In this document: positions 35,102-43,410 of the stretch, in pieces
Position numbering within the stretch: position 1 is the first letter of the stretch
Layout: every line of letters begins with the position of its first letter
NCBI RefSeq assembly: GCF_001877785.1
Contig: NZ_MINN01000150.1
Coordinates: forward strand, 1 to 64,000
From: Rossellomorea aquimaris
GTDB lineage: Bacteria; Bacillota; Bacilli; Bacillales; Bacillaceae_B
Reading direction: 5' to 3'
DNA: 64,000 nucleotides
Program-made: the position numbers and the translations under genes
The notes under the pieces: generated by a model
What the model saw: only the letters and a program-made list of their open reading frames with translations
What the model was told of the DNA's origin: nothing
Database searches by the model: none

Positions 35102-36103
35102 TTAAAGCCAGCCTACCAATGGGATTCCCCATTTTTTCACCGGAACCTCTGACAGGTGATAAAAGTCAGATAAAAAGGCCTCATAATGATTGGAGTTTTT
35201 CAAATAGCGATCAAGCTTATCCTCTGCGGCTTTCTTTTGCCCGTCGGACTGTGAAATATAGTACTCTTCTATACATTCAAAATAATGGAGGGGGAACAGG
35301 ATCCTTGAATACAGCAGACGCCACCCAAATGGCGAGAGCGGTGCCACTGATCCGTATTCCCTTAAGAATTCCTGCAGACCGGGATGGAAGGTCTGGTTCT
35401 TCAAGTGGTATTGTTCCCTGATCCATTCAGCGAGATCTCTGCTTGCATGATCAAATACCCAGTGAAACGGGAAATGAATGCAGCTTTCTGTGCCCCAGGT
35501 CGTGTTCTGGAAACGTTCGTGACAGATGGTACCTGCATCTTCAGGTTTAGGGTCTTCATCAAGTTCTGTATCGACCAGATACTGAATGGCATTTTCCGAT
35601 AATGCATTGTAATAAGGATAGCTTTCTACAAATCTTTTTTCAAACTCATCTGCGGGCTGGTTCTCAATCACCGAGTAGTAGGCTTTTTCGAGCTGTGAGA
35701 GCCTTCTTTCCCATAACGTTTTCCACTGCCCCATCCTGCTGATCTTCTCCACCTTTTCCTCGAAAAGCCTTCCGCGGAAATGGAACTTCCCTAGTTTCCT
35801 GCCTATTTTGCCGTCAGCAACAGGAGGCAGATTTTCATTTCTGACCACCACAAAATCCTGATTTTTTTCCGTTACAAGAAAACGCCCTTCCTTACTCTGG
35901 ACAAACGATGAAACATAGCGGTCTCCCTGTGTCTTCATATGCTCCGTCAATTTATACATTTCGACCAATGTTTCCTGTTCCACATTAGAAACGCTGACAA
36001 TACTATATAATAATCCGCCCGCCATGTAGCGGTCCATCACACCGTCAAAGAAAGCGCGCTCGGGTGTCAAACCGAAATGTTTTGCTAAAAGGTCATATGA
36101 CAT
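35102..36103 (-). CDS. yutH: YutH, CotS-family spore coat-associated kinase-like protein
   Basis: The 333-aa protein belongs to the CotS/YutH family, which has an aminoglycoside-phosphotransferase-like fold. LGKFHFRGRLFEEKVEKISR and WVFDHASRDLAEWIREQY are visible, the latter in place of the usual kinase HGD loop, so catalytic activity is doubtful. In B. subtilis YutH is a spore coat protein made late in sporulation. A weak hairpin (36124-36150) lies just before the start. Confidence 0.83.
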   Translation of the reverse strand: MSYDLLAKHFGLTPERAFFDGVMDRYMAGGLLYSIVSVSNVEQETLVEMYKLTEHMKTQGDRYVSSFVQSKEGRFLVTEKNQDFVVVRNENLPPVADGKIGRKLGKFHFRGRLFEEKVEKISRMGQWKTLWERRLSQLEKAYYSVIENQPADEFEKRFVESYPYYNALSENAIQYLVDTELDEDPKPEDAGTICHERFQNTTWGTESCIHFPFHWVFDHASRDLAEWIREQYHLKNQTFHPGLQEFLREYGSVAPLSPFGWRLLYSRILFPLHYFECIEEYYISQSDGQKKAAEDKLDRYLKNSNHYEAFLSDFYHLSEVPVKKWGIPLVGWL

Positions 36104-36329
36104 AGTACCCTCTCCTATCTGTATAAAAGCGGCAACCTTCCCGCAGCCGCTGCCTTCGTATCTGCATATTTATATGAATTCGTCCCTTTCAAGGAATATC
36201 ACCTTATACTGATGGGCATGAATGGGGATAGAAGCTATTATTATGTCTATTTTTCAAAATGGAATCATATGAGTAAAAAACAAGGCTCTGCTGCTTGAAT
36301 ACTATTTATAAACAGAAAAGGTGAATAGG

Positions 36330-36830
36330 ATGAAGGACAAAAAATCAATGGACATATTAAAAGAGACTTCAAGGAGATGGCTCCATGAAAGAGGGGTCGA
36401 AATTGAAGACATCGCCAAATTAGTTATGTACCTTCAGCAGAAATACCATCCTGACCTGGAACTGGAAGAATGCATTTATAACGTGGAAAGGGTCCTGACG
36501 AAGCGGGAAGTCCAAAATGCCATTCTCACGGGGATACAACTGGACCGGCTGGCAGAAAAGAAAATGCTTGAAGAACCGCTCCAGGCAATTGTAGAAGTGG
36601 ATGAAGGCTTATATGGAGTGGATGAAATTCTTGCATTCTCAATCGTGAATGTTTACGGATCAATCGGCTTTACGAATTACGGTTTCATCGATAAACAAAA
36701 ACCAGGCATATTGCAAAAGCTGAATGATAAATCTTCCGGCATGTGCCATACTTTCCTGGATGATATCGTCGGCGCCATTGCTGCAGCTGCCTCAAGCCGG
36801 CTTGCCCATCGGAATGAAGGACAGCAATAA
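36330..36830 (+). CDS. yutG: YutG, phosphatidylglycerophosphatase A-like protein
   Basis: The 166-aa protein has an N-terminal charged helical region and a C-terminal half with VYGSIGFTNYGFIDKQKPGI and HTFLDDIVGAIAAAASSRLA. It matches the YutG/PgpA-related family. PgpA removes the terminal phosphate of phosphatidylglycerophosphate, but this version is less hydrophobic than enterobacterial PgpA, so the activity is uncertain. AAAAGGTG lies before the ATG at 36330. Confidence 0.78.
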   Translation: MKDKKSMDILKETSRRWLHERGVEIEDIAKLVMYLQQKYHPDLELEECIYNVERVLTKREVQNAILTGIQLDRLAEKKMLEEPLQAIVEVDEGLYGVDEILAFSIVNVYGSIGFTNYGFIDKQKPGILQKLNDKSSGMCHTFLDDIVGAIAAAASSRLAHRNEGQQ

Positions 36831-36832
36831 GT

Positions 36833-36882
36833 ACAAACGAAAAACAGACGCTCCTTCTTTGGAGGTCTGTTTTTCGTTTGGT
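36833..36882 (+). terminator. Terminator of yutG
   Basis: A long stem (AAACGAAAAACAGAC...CTCC with GGAG...GTCTGTTTTTCGTTT) surrounds a small loop and lies seven bases after the stop. Confidence 0.88.
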
Positions 36883-36910
36883 AAATTTTTCTTTTTTCAG
36901 CACTTTAAAG

Positions 36911-36978
36911 TTGCACACACAAAAAATATCCGATATAATTACAAATATAGTTGTAATTATTAAAAATATAATTGTAAT
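36911..36978 (+). promoter_or_regulatory. sda promoter with two tandem dyad operators 21 bp apart
   Basis: TTGCAC (36911-36916) and TATAAT (36934-36939) have the ideal 17-base spacer. A dyad ATTACAA-ATATAG-TTGTAAT (36938-36957) starts in the -10 box and covers the start point. A second, ATTAAAA-ATATAA-TTGTAAT (36959-36978), follows; the TTGTAAT half-sites are exactly 21 bases apart. Two repressor dimers could bind side by side on one DNA face. The regulator is not known. Confidence 0.7.
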
Positions 36979-37074
36979 ATTATGACTTTTCCACTTTATA
37001 AAGGCTATCACGAGTACGGCTAATTCCTCCTGTTCATTGGTCGCAACAATGAATCGGACTGAGGTGAATGTAAG

Positions 37075-37251
37075 ATCAAACTACTCAGTGATGAAACCTT
37101 GGTAGAAGCGTTTAAAAAAGCAAATGCATTACAACTTGACAAAGAATTCATCCAAATGATCAAGCTGGAGATGTCTCAGAGAAACCTCATTCCGTCAACT
37201 CGTCAGAAGAAGGGGCCCGAAGCGTCATCTCTTCTTCGCGAGTGGGAATGA
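37075..37251 (+). CDS. sda: Sda-type sporulation histidine kinase inhibitor, apparent ATC start
   Basis: The 58-codon frame reads KLLSDETLVEAFKKANALQL and continues DKEFIQMIKLEMSQRNL, the helical-hairpin Sda family that binds and blocks the KinA/KinB dimerisation domain. No ATG, GTG or TTG exists in frame between an upstream TGA and the conserved LSDE. The codon at the expected position is ATC, seven bases after GAGGTGA. The last 65 bases overlap the XRE gene on the other strand, and the C-terminal tail (beyond about residue 42) is longer than in B. subtilis Sda. It could be a decayed gene, but the promoter and frame are intact. Confidence 0.7.
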   Translation: MKLLSDETLVEAFKKANALQLDKEFIQMIKLEMSQRNLIPSTRQKKGPEASSLLREWE

Positions 37252-37444
37252 TATCCTCCCACTGCAGTCCCAATCCTTGAATCAGGGCATGAATCTTGTT
37301 TATAGATGCATTTGCATCTCCTTTTTCAATTAAAGAGATATAGTTTACAGTCAACCCGCTTCTCTTGCTGAGTTCTTGAATCGTGATATCTTTTGCGCGC
37401 CTGTGCCTTCTGATGTTTTTTCCAACCAACTCAGTAATACTCAT
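37187..37444 (-). CDS. XRE-family helix-turn-helix regulator, 85 aa
   Basis: Residues 5-65 form a lambda-Cro/XRE HTH: LVGKNIRRHRRAKDITIQEL, SKRSGLTVNYISLIEKGDA and INKIHALIQGLGLQWEDII. The 20-residue tail is acidic. There is no separate effector domain. It faces sda and overlaps its 3' end by 65 bases. Whether it binds the sda operators or its own dyad at 37496-37513 is not known. It resembles SinR only in the DNA-binding fold. Confidence 0.85.
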   Translation of the reverse strand: MSITELVGKNIRRHRRAKDITIQELSKRSGLTVNYISLIEKGDANASINKIHALIQGLGLQWEDIIPTREEEMTLRAPSSDELTE

Positions 37445-37495
37445 ATTTCACACTACCTTTATGCATTTTCCCCGGCTAACAGAGTCAATAGGATA

Positions 37496-37513
37496 GGATA
37501 TGCATACATATCC
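37496..37513 (-). promoter_or_regulatory. Dyad upstream of the XRE gene
   Basis: GGATATG-CATA-CATATCC is a perfect 7-bp inverted repeat. It sits just upstream of a TTGACT (37490-37485) whose downstream -10 is weak (TGCATA after 17 bases). It could be an autoregulatory site. The remainder of the 37445-37685 gap shows nothing else. Confidence 0.4.
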
Positions 37514-37685
37514 TTGTTCCCTTTCTACCCTACACAGCATAATTAAAACTTCATTTTACGATTTAATGTACTTTACACCCCTTTTTTAAAGAATTCAGGA
37601 AATAACTTTCATTTCCCTGTTCTATTTTACCTAGTTAGGAAAGATATGTCTAACCTGGAAATGTTCGAATCCCATTTTTAAAGTC

Positions 37686-37720
37686 ATAATAAAACGGCGA
37701 TAGACTAAGTGTCCATCACC
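37686..37720 (-). terminator. Terminator of yutF
   Basis: GGTGATGGAC pairs with GTCTATCGCC (two non-Watson-Crick positions) around a 5-base loop, followed on the minus strand by TTTTATTAT. Confidence 0.7.
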
Positions 37721-37730
37721 CTGACCCTTT

Positions 37731-38495
37731 CTATACATCCCACTCATCCAGCGTATCGGCCACATAAGTAGGCTGCTCATCCTTCTTCTCCAAAATGTCT
37801 TTCGTTGTCACTCCCGTATGCACTAATAAGGTATCCAGACCTGCATTCATTCCTGCTTTGATATCCGTATCGTAATTATCGCCGACCATCAATGTATCTT
37901 CTTTTGAAACTCCCAGTACTTCCAATGCCTGCTCCATGATGATTGATTCCGGCTTCCCGATGAAAATCGGCTGTACTTGAGTCGATACCGTCACAACGGA
38001 AGTTAACGATCCATTTCCAGGCAAAAGACCTCTTTCTGTCGGGATGGCGATGTCCCCATTTGTTGAAATGAATGTCCCTCCATTACGTACCCCGAGACAG
38101 GCAAGGGAAAGTTTTTCATAATTGATATCACGGTCGATCCCTACAACGACAAAGTCGGGATCCTCGTCCTGAAGCGTGATGCCTTTTTCCTGAAGAGCAG
38201 ACCTGATCCCCTCTTCCCCGATGACATAAGCTGTACTGCCTGGCTTTTTGTCAGCAATGAATTGGGCAGTGGCCATTGAGGTGGTAAATACCTGTTCTCT
38301 TGATGCCGGGATCCCGAATGCCTGTAGCTTTTCAGCCACTTGTTCAGGGCGGCGTGAAGAATTATTGGTCACAAATAGATAAGGCAGCCCCTTTTCCTGC
38401 AGGCGGCGCACAAAATACCCGGCTTCTTTTATGACTTCGGTCCCTTTGTACATAGTTCCGTCAAGATCGATTAAATAACCTTTGTATTGTTTCAT
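37731..38495 (-). CDS. yutF: YutF, HAD-superfamily (IIA) sugar phosphatase-like protein
   Basis: The 254-aa protein has the HAD motifs: LIDLDGTMYKGTEVI near residue 9 (nucleophile Asp), FVTNNSSRR (motif II) and TLMVGDNYDTDIKAGMNAG (motif III/IV, Mg2+ ligands), with a type-IIA cap between. It should dephosphorylate a small sugar or nucleotide phosphate; the substrate is unknown. TGGAGGT precedes the ATG. Confidence 0.9.
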   Translation of the reverse strand: MKQYKGYLIDLDGTMYKGTEVIKEAGYFVRRLQEKGLPYLFVTNNSSRRPEQVAEKLQAFGIPASREQVFTTSMATAQFIADKKPGSTAYVIGEEGIRSALQEKGITLQDEDPDFVVVGIDRDINYEKLSLACLGVRNGGTFISTNGDIAIPTERGLLPGNGSLTSVVTVSTQVQPIFIGKPESIIMEQALEVLGVSKEDTLMVGDNYDTDIKAGMNAGLDTLLVHTGVTTKDILEKKDEQPTYVADTLDEWDV

Positions 38496-38549
38496 GATGT
38501 ACCTCCATATTATTGGTATTAGTGTGTAGCATTAAATTATCTCCGCGCA

Positions 38550-38585
38550 ATTAGAAAGCGCTTTCCTGAAAGAAAGCGCTTTTGA
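38550..38585 (-). terminator. Terminator of yutE
   Basis: AAAGCGCTTTC pairs with GAAAGCGCTTT around a short loop, with AT-rich sequence following on the minus strand; it begins six bases past the yutE stop. Confidence 0.75.
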
Positions 38586-38590
38586 ATGTA

Positions 38591-39028
38591 TTAATTTTTA
38601 AAAGCTGATACGGGTCCGAGTTCGTTTTCCAGGTAGCGGCGGATATGAACCGGGAATTGTTCGAGTGTAGGTTTAACTTCAGTCAGGATCCCATACAGCT
38701 CATCGCAATCGACTCTTGTATACTCCTGTACGAGAGTCTTGCGCTCTTCAGTCAATCGTTTAAGGTCCTTGTTCATCTCCGTGCTGATGACTTTTTCATC
38801 AAGCAGAATATCAATGATATCTTCGTAACTGCCGGGATCCCTCATGATGAATCCGTCAATCATGCTGTTCCCTACATCAAGGACCGTCTCAATCAGGGTA
38901 TGCCCGATCCTCTCAAGGGCGAGCTTTTCAATGGTGGATTCCCACTTGGAACCTGCATTAAGTACGCTTAACTGGTCATTCATATACACCAGCCGTTCTT
39001 CAATTTTTTCTCTGTCCACGAAATACAT
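38591..39028 (-). CDS. yutE: YutE, HepT-like DUF86 protein
   Basis: The 145-aa helical protein matches the DUF86/HepT family, including IGHTLIETVLDVGNSMIDGF and the RxxxY-like segment LVQEYTRVDCDELYGIL near residues 100-120. HepT proteins are RNases in HEPN/MNT toxin-antitoxin pairs, but no MNT nucleotidyltransferase partner lies beside it, so a solitary housekeeping role is likely. GAGGTG precedes the ATG at 39028; the frame begins at a GTG inside that site. Confidence 0.85.
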   Translation of the reverse strand: MYFVDREKIEERLVYMNDQLSVLNAGSKWESTIEKLALERIGHTLIETVLDVGNSMIDGFIMRDPGSYEDIIDILLDEKVISTEMNKDLKRLTEERKTLVQEYTRVDCDELYGILTEVKPTLEQFPVHIRRYLENELGPVSAFKN

Positions 39029-39168
39029 TCCGTTCACCTCTTCTGAATAACATCCACTTATAGTTTAACATAATTTTCGGGCGGTCTATATAGCGGTATC
39101 TTCACTGCAAACCCGGCCAGAAGTTTGTTATGATGAAGAAAGGTGAAGAATCAAAGGAGGAAATCGTA

Positions 39169-39438
39169 ATGACAGAACGATTTTATTTATATGACGATAC
39201 TGAACAGACAAAGACGAGGTTTGTAAGTTTTATGGGTGAAAACCAGCGCTATGACCTGGCCATTACACAAACCGAAAGATATTATGGGAAATCGCTCGTA
39301 CTCGACCTGCAGGGAAGCCGCTTCGCCATCATCGGACGCGATGACCTGGATGAGCCGGGCTACCTGGAAAGCGTATATAAGCTTACGGAAGAAGAAGCAG
39401 CAGAACTGCGAGAATTTTTGAGCGAAACGATTCTTTAA
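39169..39438 (+). CDS. DUF3055 protein, 89 aa
   Basis: The product begins MTERFYLYDDTEQTKTRFVS and ends with an acidic helix LTEEEAAELREFLSETIL. It matches the small DUF3055 family of Bacillaceae, of unknown function. AAGGAGG lies eight bases before the ATG at 39169, so the frame extending to 39130 is not used. It is followed 63 bases later by another small cytosolic gene. Confidence 0.82.
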   Translation: MTERFYLYDDTEQTKTRFVSFMGENQRYDLAITQTERYYGKSLVLDLQGSRFAIIGRDDLDEPGYLESVYKLTEEEAAELREFLSETIL

Positions 39439-39500
39439 CATCGCGGGAATGAACATCTCCCTCCCCTCACATACTACTTTTATGAAAGGTGGGAGATAAG

Positions 39501-39809
39501 ATGAAAGAAGAACATCGCGACAAAGAAGAAGAAGTATACAGTGATTTCTCAAATGTAGAGACTCAAGACAACTTCCTTGTACCGGAGACACTTCCTGAGG
39601 GGCCTTACGGATCACCGCGGGGTAAATACTCTCCTGTTGAAAACAAGAGTACGGAATGGGAAGAAGGGCAGCGATATTACAGTGCGTTCAATTATGAAAA
39701 TAAAACCCTGCACCAGGATATCCCGCGCCAGGAGCCTGGGGCACACCCCGTTCACGCCGATCCAGACCGTAATGAAGAACCACCCTACACGGAGAATGAA
39801 AACAAATAA
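39501..39809 (+). CDS. Small acidic cytosolic protein, 102 aa, unknown
   Basis: The product begins MKEEHRDKEEEVYSDFSNVE and is very polar, rich in Glu, Asn, Pro and Tyr, with no membrane segment; much of it is probably disordered. Related sequences in Bacillus are annotated only as cytosolic protein. AAAGGTGGGAG lies just before the ATG at 39501. A weak hairpin (39813-39845) follows. Confidence 0.7.
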   Translation: MKEEHRDKEEEVYSDFSNVETQDNFLVPETLPEGPYGSPRGKYSPVENKSTEWEEGQRYYSAFNYENKTLHQDIPRQEPGAHPVHADPDRNEEPPYTENENK

Positions 39810-39852
39810 TTAAAGGGAACATCTCTTCACGATGAGATGTCCCCTCCCCCTC

Positions 39853-40128
39853 TTACTTTTTTACTTTCTTTAAAAGAAAATAGGCGCAGCCAAAGTTACA
39901 GTATTCATAAAGATAATCTTTATGGGTGCTTACTTTCGTATCGAACGAAGCCTTTTGATTTTGATCATCAAAAAAACCTTTCAGGCGCAATTGCCCGTAT
40001 CCCCAGTCTCCGAGGATATAGTCATATTTATTTAAAATGTCACTGTACCGTTCTTTGAATGCTTCCTCATTGAATCCGTCCCTGGATTCCTCGACGATTT
40101 CATAGCATATGTTTTGCACACAAATCAT
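39853..40128 (-). CDS. yutD: YutD, DUF1027 protein
   Basis: The 91-aa protein begins MICVQNICYEIVEESRDGFN, contains KYDYILGDWGYGQLRLKGFF mid-way and ends YCNFGCAYFLLKKVKK. It matches the DUF1027/YutD family, whose function is unknown. The ATG at 40128 follows GAGGGTGG by five bases; the GTG three codons earlier lies within that site. It faces the 102-aa gene and is divergent from yutC. Confidence 0.85.
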   Translation of the reverse strand: MICVQNICYEIVEESRDGFNEEAFKERYSDILNKYDYILGDWGYGQLRLKGFFDDQNQKASFDTKVSTHKDYLYEYCNFGCAYFLLKKVKK

Positions 40129-40243
40129 TTCATCCACCCTCTTTCATGCCTATCCTTACTTTAAATTATAACGGATTGTCCATTAATTACTATGAAAAAT
40201 TATAATTTGAGTTGGCCACCCTAACAAGTAGGGGGTGCTTTAA

Positions 40244-40957
40244 TTGAACAAATATATTCTCGGCACGACTGTATTAACCTTTTCATTGTTTGGTGCAGCC
40301 TGCAGCGGCATCGATACTGCGAACGAAGAAATGTTCCATGATAACGGCAATACCATCAATGTAAATGACCAGGAAGAACTTTTTAATGAGAATGTCAGCA
40401 ACAATGCCAAGAAAAATGGAGAAGATTTCGGTTATGTCCGACAGCAAAAAAGTCCTGTACAGGGGCAGGCCATATCAAATAAAAATATGTATCGCTTAGA
40501 CAGGGAGAAGGTTGCCGACAGCATCAGCAGAATGAGCGTGGCCATACCGAATGTAGATGATTGCGCAACACTTGTCACGGATGAAGAAGTGTTGATTTCG
40601 TATAAAACGGATAAGAAAGGCAAGGATGAGCGATTCAATGTTGCGGATCAAGTGAAGAAAACCGCATTGTCAGTCGTTCCGCGCTGGTACCATGTTTATG
40701 TGACGGATGACCCTAACTTGATGCAGAATGTCGAGAACCTGGCAAAAATGGACAGCGACAGCAAAAATGTCAATACGTCCATAGATGACACGATCGACCA
40801 AATGCTCAAGGCTTCTCCTCAGGGGGAAGACGTCAGTACCGGCGAAAATGCCAACGGCGAGATGAAGGACGAACAATATATGGCTGAAGATGACGTTCAT
40901 CAAATCAATAAAACGAATCAAAAACGCATTGATAAGTCCGAGACAATGACGGACTAG
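40244..40957 (+). CDS. yutC: YutC, YhcN/YlaJ-family sporulation lipoprotein
   Basis: The 237-aa protein has a lipoprotein signal ending FGAACSG (Cys20). A YhcN/YlaJ domain follows (about residues 85-170: VADSISRMSVAIPNVDDCAT, VLISYKTDKKG, VPRWYHVYVTDD). The C-terminal 60 residues are acidic and low in complexity. YhcN-type lipoproteins are found in the spore inner membrane and affect germination. It starts at TTG (40244) after AGGGGGTG. Confidence 0.85.
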   Translation: MNKYILGTTVLTFSLFGAACSGIDTANEEMFHDNGNTINVNDQEELFNENVSNNAKKNGEDFGYVRQQKSPVQGQAISNKNMYRLDREKVADSISRMSVAIPNVDDCATLVTDEEVLISYKTDKKGKDERFNVADQVKKTALSVVPRWYHVYVTDDPNLMQNVENLAKMDSDSKNVNTSIDDTIDQMLKASPQGEDVSTGENANGEMKDEQYMAEDDVHQINKTNQKRIDKSETMTD

Positions 40958-40965
40958 ATGCAGTT

Positions 40966-40999
40966 TGAAAAAGGACTGACTAAAAAGTCAGTCCTTGCT
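40966..40999. terminator. Bidirectional terminator between yutC and lipA
   Basis: A perfect 11-bp stem (AAGGACTGACT with AGTCAGTCCTT) with a 4-base loop is flanked by A- and T-rich sequence. Confidence 0.9.
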
Positions 41000-41002
41000 T
41001 TA

Positions 41003-41923
41003 TTATACCTGTTGTTTAAGCTCTTCTTCCCCTGCTGCCTGTTTCGCTTTTGCAGCTGCATTAACCTGTTCATCGGCATGATAAGAAGAACGCACGAGCG
41101 GCCCGGCTTCACAGTGGCTGAATCCTTTTTCCATCGCTGCTTCACGAAGCTCTGCGAATTCATCAGGATGATAGTATTTCTGTACTTTCAAATGTTTCTT
41201 TGTCGGCTGCAGATATTGACCGAGTGTCACGATATCCACGTTGTTGGCACGAAGATCATCGAAAGTCTCAAGAATTTCTTCCTTCGTTTCCCCAAGACCC
41301 ACCATGATGCTGGACTTCGTCGGGATATCAGGATTCAGTTCTTTAGCACGGCGAAGGAATTCGAGCGTACGGTCATATGTTGCACGTGCACGGACTCTTG
41401 GAGTCAACCGGCGCACCGTTTCGATATTGTAGTTCATGATATCCGGTTTTGCATCCATCAATGTCTTGATATTATCAAACACACCACCCATGTCGGAAGG
41501 CAGTACTTCAATGGAAGTAAAAGGACTCTTACGGCGGATGGCACGCACCGTTTCAGCGAATACCTGAGATCCACCGTCTTTCAGATCATCACGGGCAACC
41601 GCAGTGATGACCACGTGCTTAAGGTTCATCAATTGGACTGAATCGGCTACGCGTTCAGGTTCTTTAAGATCCAGTTCGTTAGGCAGCCCTGTTTTGACCG
41701 CACAGAAACGGCAGGCACGTGTACAGATGTCCCCAAGGATCATAAATGTTGCGGTTCTTCTGGTTCCCCAGCATTCATGGATATTCGGGCATCTTGCTTC
41801 TTCACACACGGTATGAAGATTTTTTTCACGCATCATTTTTTTCAAGCCCATATAGTTATCATTCGTATTCAGCTTGATTTTAAGCCAATCCGGTTTACGA
41901 ATATATTCGTCTTTCTTCGTCAT
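41003..41923 (-). CDS. lipA: Lipoyl synthase
   Basis: The 306-aa radical-SAM enzyme inserts two sulfurs into octanoyl groups to make lipoyl cofactors of 2-oxoacid dehydrogenases and glycine cleavage H protein. It has both cluster motifs: the auxiliary cluster site [12 protein letters not shown] (about residues 40-51) and the SAM cluster site CTRACRFC (about 66-73). The start is the ATG at 41923 after GGAGATGAGGGG; the frame runs on upstream but into repeat sequence. It depends on the Fe-S supply genes in this window. Confidence 0.96.
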   Translation of the reverse strand: MTKKDEYIRKPDWLKIKLNTNDNYMGLKKMMREKNLHTVCEEARCPNIHECWGTRRTATFMILGDICTRACRFCAVKTGLPNELDLKEPERVADSVQLMNLKHVVITAVARDDLKDGGSQVFAETVRAIRRKSPFTSIEVLPSDMGGVFDNIKTLMDAKPDIMNYNIETVRRLTPRVRARATYDRTLEFLRRAKELNPDIPTKSSIMVGLGETKEEILETFDDLRANNVDIVTLGQYLQPTKKHLKVQKYYHPDEFAELREAAMEKGFSHCEAGPLVRSSYHADEQVNAAAKAKQAAGEEELKQQV

Positions 41924-41954
41924 ACCCCTCATCTCCAATCCTAACAATTTCTGA

Positions 41955-42135
41955 TTTAGGCAAAGCTCTTTTCGCATACACTGTTGCTTACAGACAGGAA
42001 AATACAGGAACTTGGGTATTTTCCAATGTACGTCCCTCTTTCTTATTAGCTTGAGTTCGAAAAGAGCACGTAAACACGCACTATTCAGTCCCCGCAATCA
42101 TGAACGAGTTGCAACAGTAATTAGAAAACAGCCTT
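41955..42135 (+). repeat. Folded interspersed element P1 in the lipA-lytH gap
   Basis: An outer stem GCTCTTTTCG (41965-41974) pairs with CGAAAAGAGC (42058-42067). An inner perfect stem GGAAAATAC (41997-42005) pairs with GTATTTTCC (42016-42024). The segment ends TTAGAAAACAGCC. A diverged copy with the same inner stem and ending lies at 55300-55465. It fills much of the 400-base gap; promoters of lipA and lytH must lie within or beside it. Confidence 0.65.
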
Positions 42136-42327
42136 ATGTAAGAGTGAAACGCTTACTGATCGTTCATTCTATGTAGAAAAAGCCATCATCAATATACTCC
42201 TTTTGTCACTTTATCATACTAAAAATATGAAAACAAGCATGTTACCCTTTTACCATTTATTGATGATTATGAATCCCAAATGCTTGTCGCAAACTAATGA
42301 TAGAACTCTAAGTTGGGGTGATTCACT

Positions 42328-43326
42328 TTGTATATACGATCGATTCTCGCGCTGATCCTGCTCTTTGGTTTTACAGCTCCATTAAAGATACATGCAGAAG
42401 AGAAGATGTCAGAAGAGCAAATACACACAAAACGAATGGAATTATTTCAAAAAAGTGAAGCACTTACTCATATTCCCTGGTATTATCTTGCAGCAGTCGA
42501 TCAGTATGAGCGCAGCCTGCGCTTTGCCCGGAAAGATAGAGAAAAGCCCACTTCTTTCATTTCCATCTATATTGATCCCGAAAAATGGACAGGTCCCCTG
42601 AATCCAAATCCTGAAGATGACAATCCGAGGACGATCACCTTATTTAATGGTTTCGGCAGGGACGGGGATATGGACGGGAAGGCAAACATCAAAAGCGATG
42701 AAGACATCCTTGCCGCCTTTACAGATTATGTATTGCAGTACGGGATTGACCGCGATAACTTCAAGTTGGCCTTATGGGATTATTATAAACGCGATAAGAC
42801 AGTCAGCATCATTATGGGAAAAGCCAAAATATATAAACATTTCGGCACGATTCACCTCAATGAGAAAGCCTTCCCTCTGCCGCTGCGGTTCAACTACAGC
42901 TACAAGAATACATGGGGTGATGCACGCGGTTGGGGCGGACGCCGGATCCATGAAGGAACGGATCTTTTTGCAGACTATGGCGTACCAGTAAGAGCCACCT
43001 CATACGGAATAATCGAAATGAAAGGCTGGAACCGCTATGGGGGATGGAGAATAGGGATAAGGGACATCAATAATACCTATCATTATTTTGCACATTTAAG
43101 CGGTTTTTCTGAAAATCTAAAAGTCGGCCAGGTCGTTGAACCGGGTATGATGATCGGCGGAGTGGGAAGCTCGGGATACGGGCCGCCGGGAACATCCGGT
43201 AAATTCCCTCCTCACCTCCACTACGGTATGTATAAGGATAACGGATTGACAGAATGGTCGTTCGATCCATATCCGCATCTGCGTCAATGGGAGCGCCAGG
43301 ACCGAATGAAAAGCAGGAAGAGGTAA
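42328..43326 (+). CDS. lytH: LytH, sporulation-specific L-Ala-D-Glu endopeptidase (M23)
   Basis: The 332-aa exported protein has a signal peptide (residues 1-22, LALILLFGFTAPLKIHA). The C-terminal M23/LytM metallopeptidase domain shows GGRRIHEGTDLFADYGVPVR (first His and Asp zinc ligands) and KFPPHLHYGMYK (HxH). In B. subtilis LytH trims cortex muropeptides to single L-Ala side chains during sporulation. It starts at TTG (42328) after TTGGGGTGA. In B. subtilis, as I recall, yunB follows directly; here a 5-kb group separates them. Confidence 0.9.
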   Translation: MYIRSILALILLFGFTAPLKIHAEEKMSEEQIHTKRMELFQKSEALTHIPWYYLAAVDQYERSLRFARKDREKPTSFISIYIDPEKWTGPLNPNPEDDNPRTITLFNGFGRDGDMDGKANIKSDEDILAAFTDYVLQYGIDRDNFKLALWDYYKRDKTVSIIMGKAKIYKHFGTIHLNEKAFPLPLRFNYSYKNTWGDARGWGGRRIHEGTDLFADYGVPVRATSYGIIEMKGWNRYGGWRIGIRDINNTYHYFAHLSGFSENLKVGQVVEPGMMIGGVGSSGYGPPGTSGKFPPHLHYGMYKDNGLTEWSFDPYPHLRQWERQDRMKSRKR

Positions 43327-43363
43327 GCGGGGATTCAGGATCCCCTCTATATGGTTTACAAAC

Positions 43364-43403
43364 CAAAAAAGCAGCCGGTTGACATTTCAACCGACTGCTT
43401 TCT
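43364..43403. terminator. Bidirectional terminator between lytH and metS
   Basis: AAAGCAGCCGGTTGA pairs with TCAACCGACTGCTTT (one mismatch) around a short loop, with an A run before and T-rich sequence after. Confidence 0.87.
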
Positions 43404-43410
43404 CTTATAA

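Noticed and set aside
36124-36150. Possible terminator just upstream of yutH
   Set aside because: The stem is short and followed only by TTTTATA; it may be the end of an unseen leader, but the evidence is weak.
38591-39028. HepT/MNT toxin-antitoxin module
   Set aside because: Only the DUF86 half is present; no nucleotidyltransferase antitoxin gene adjoins it.
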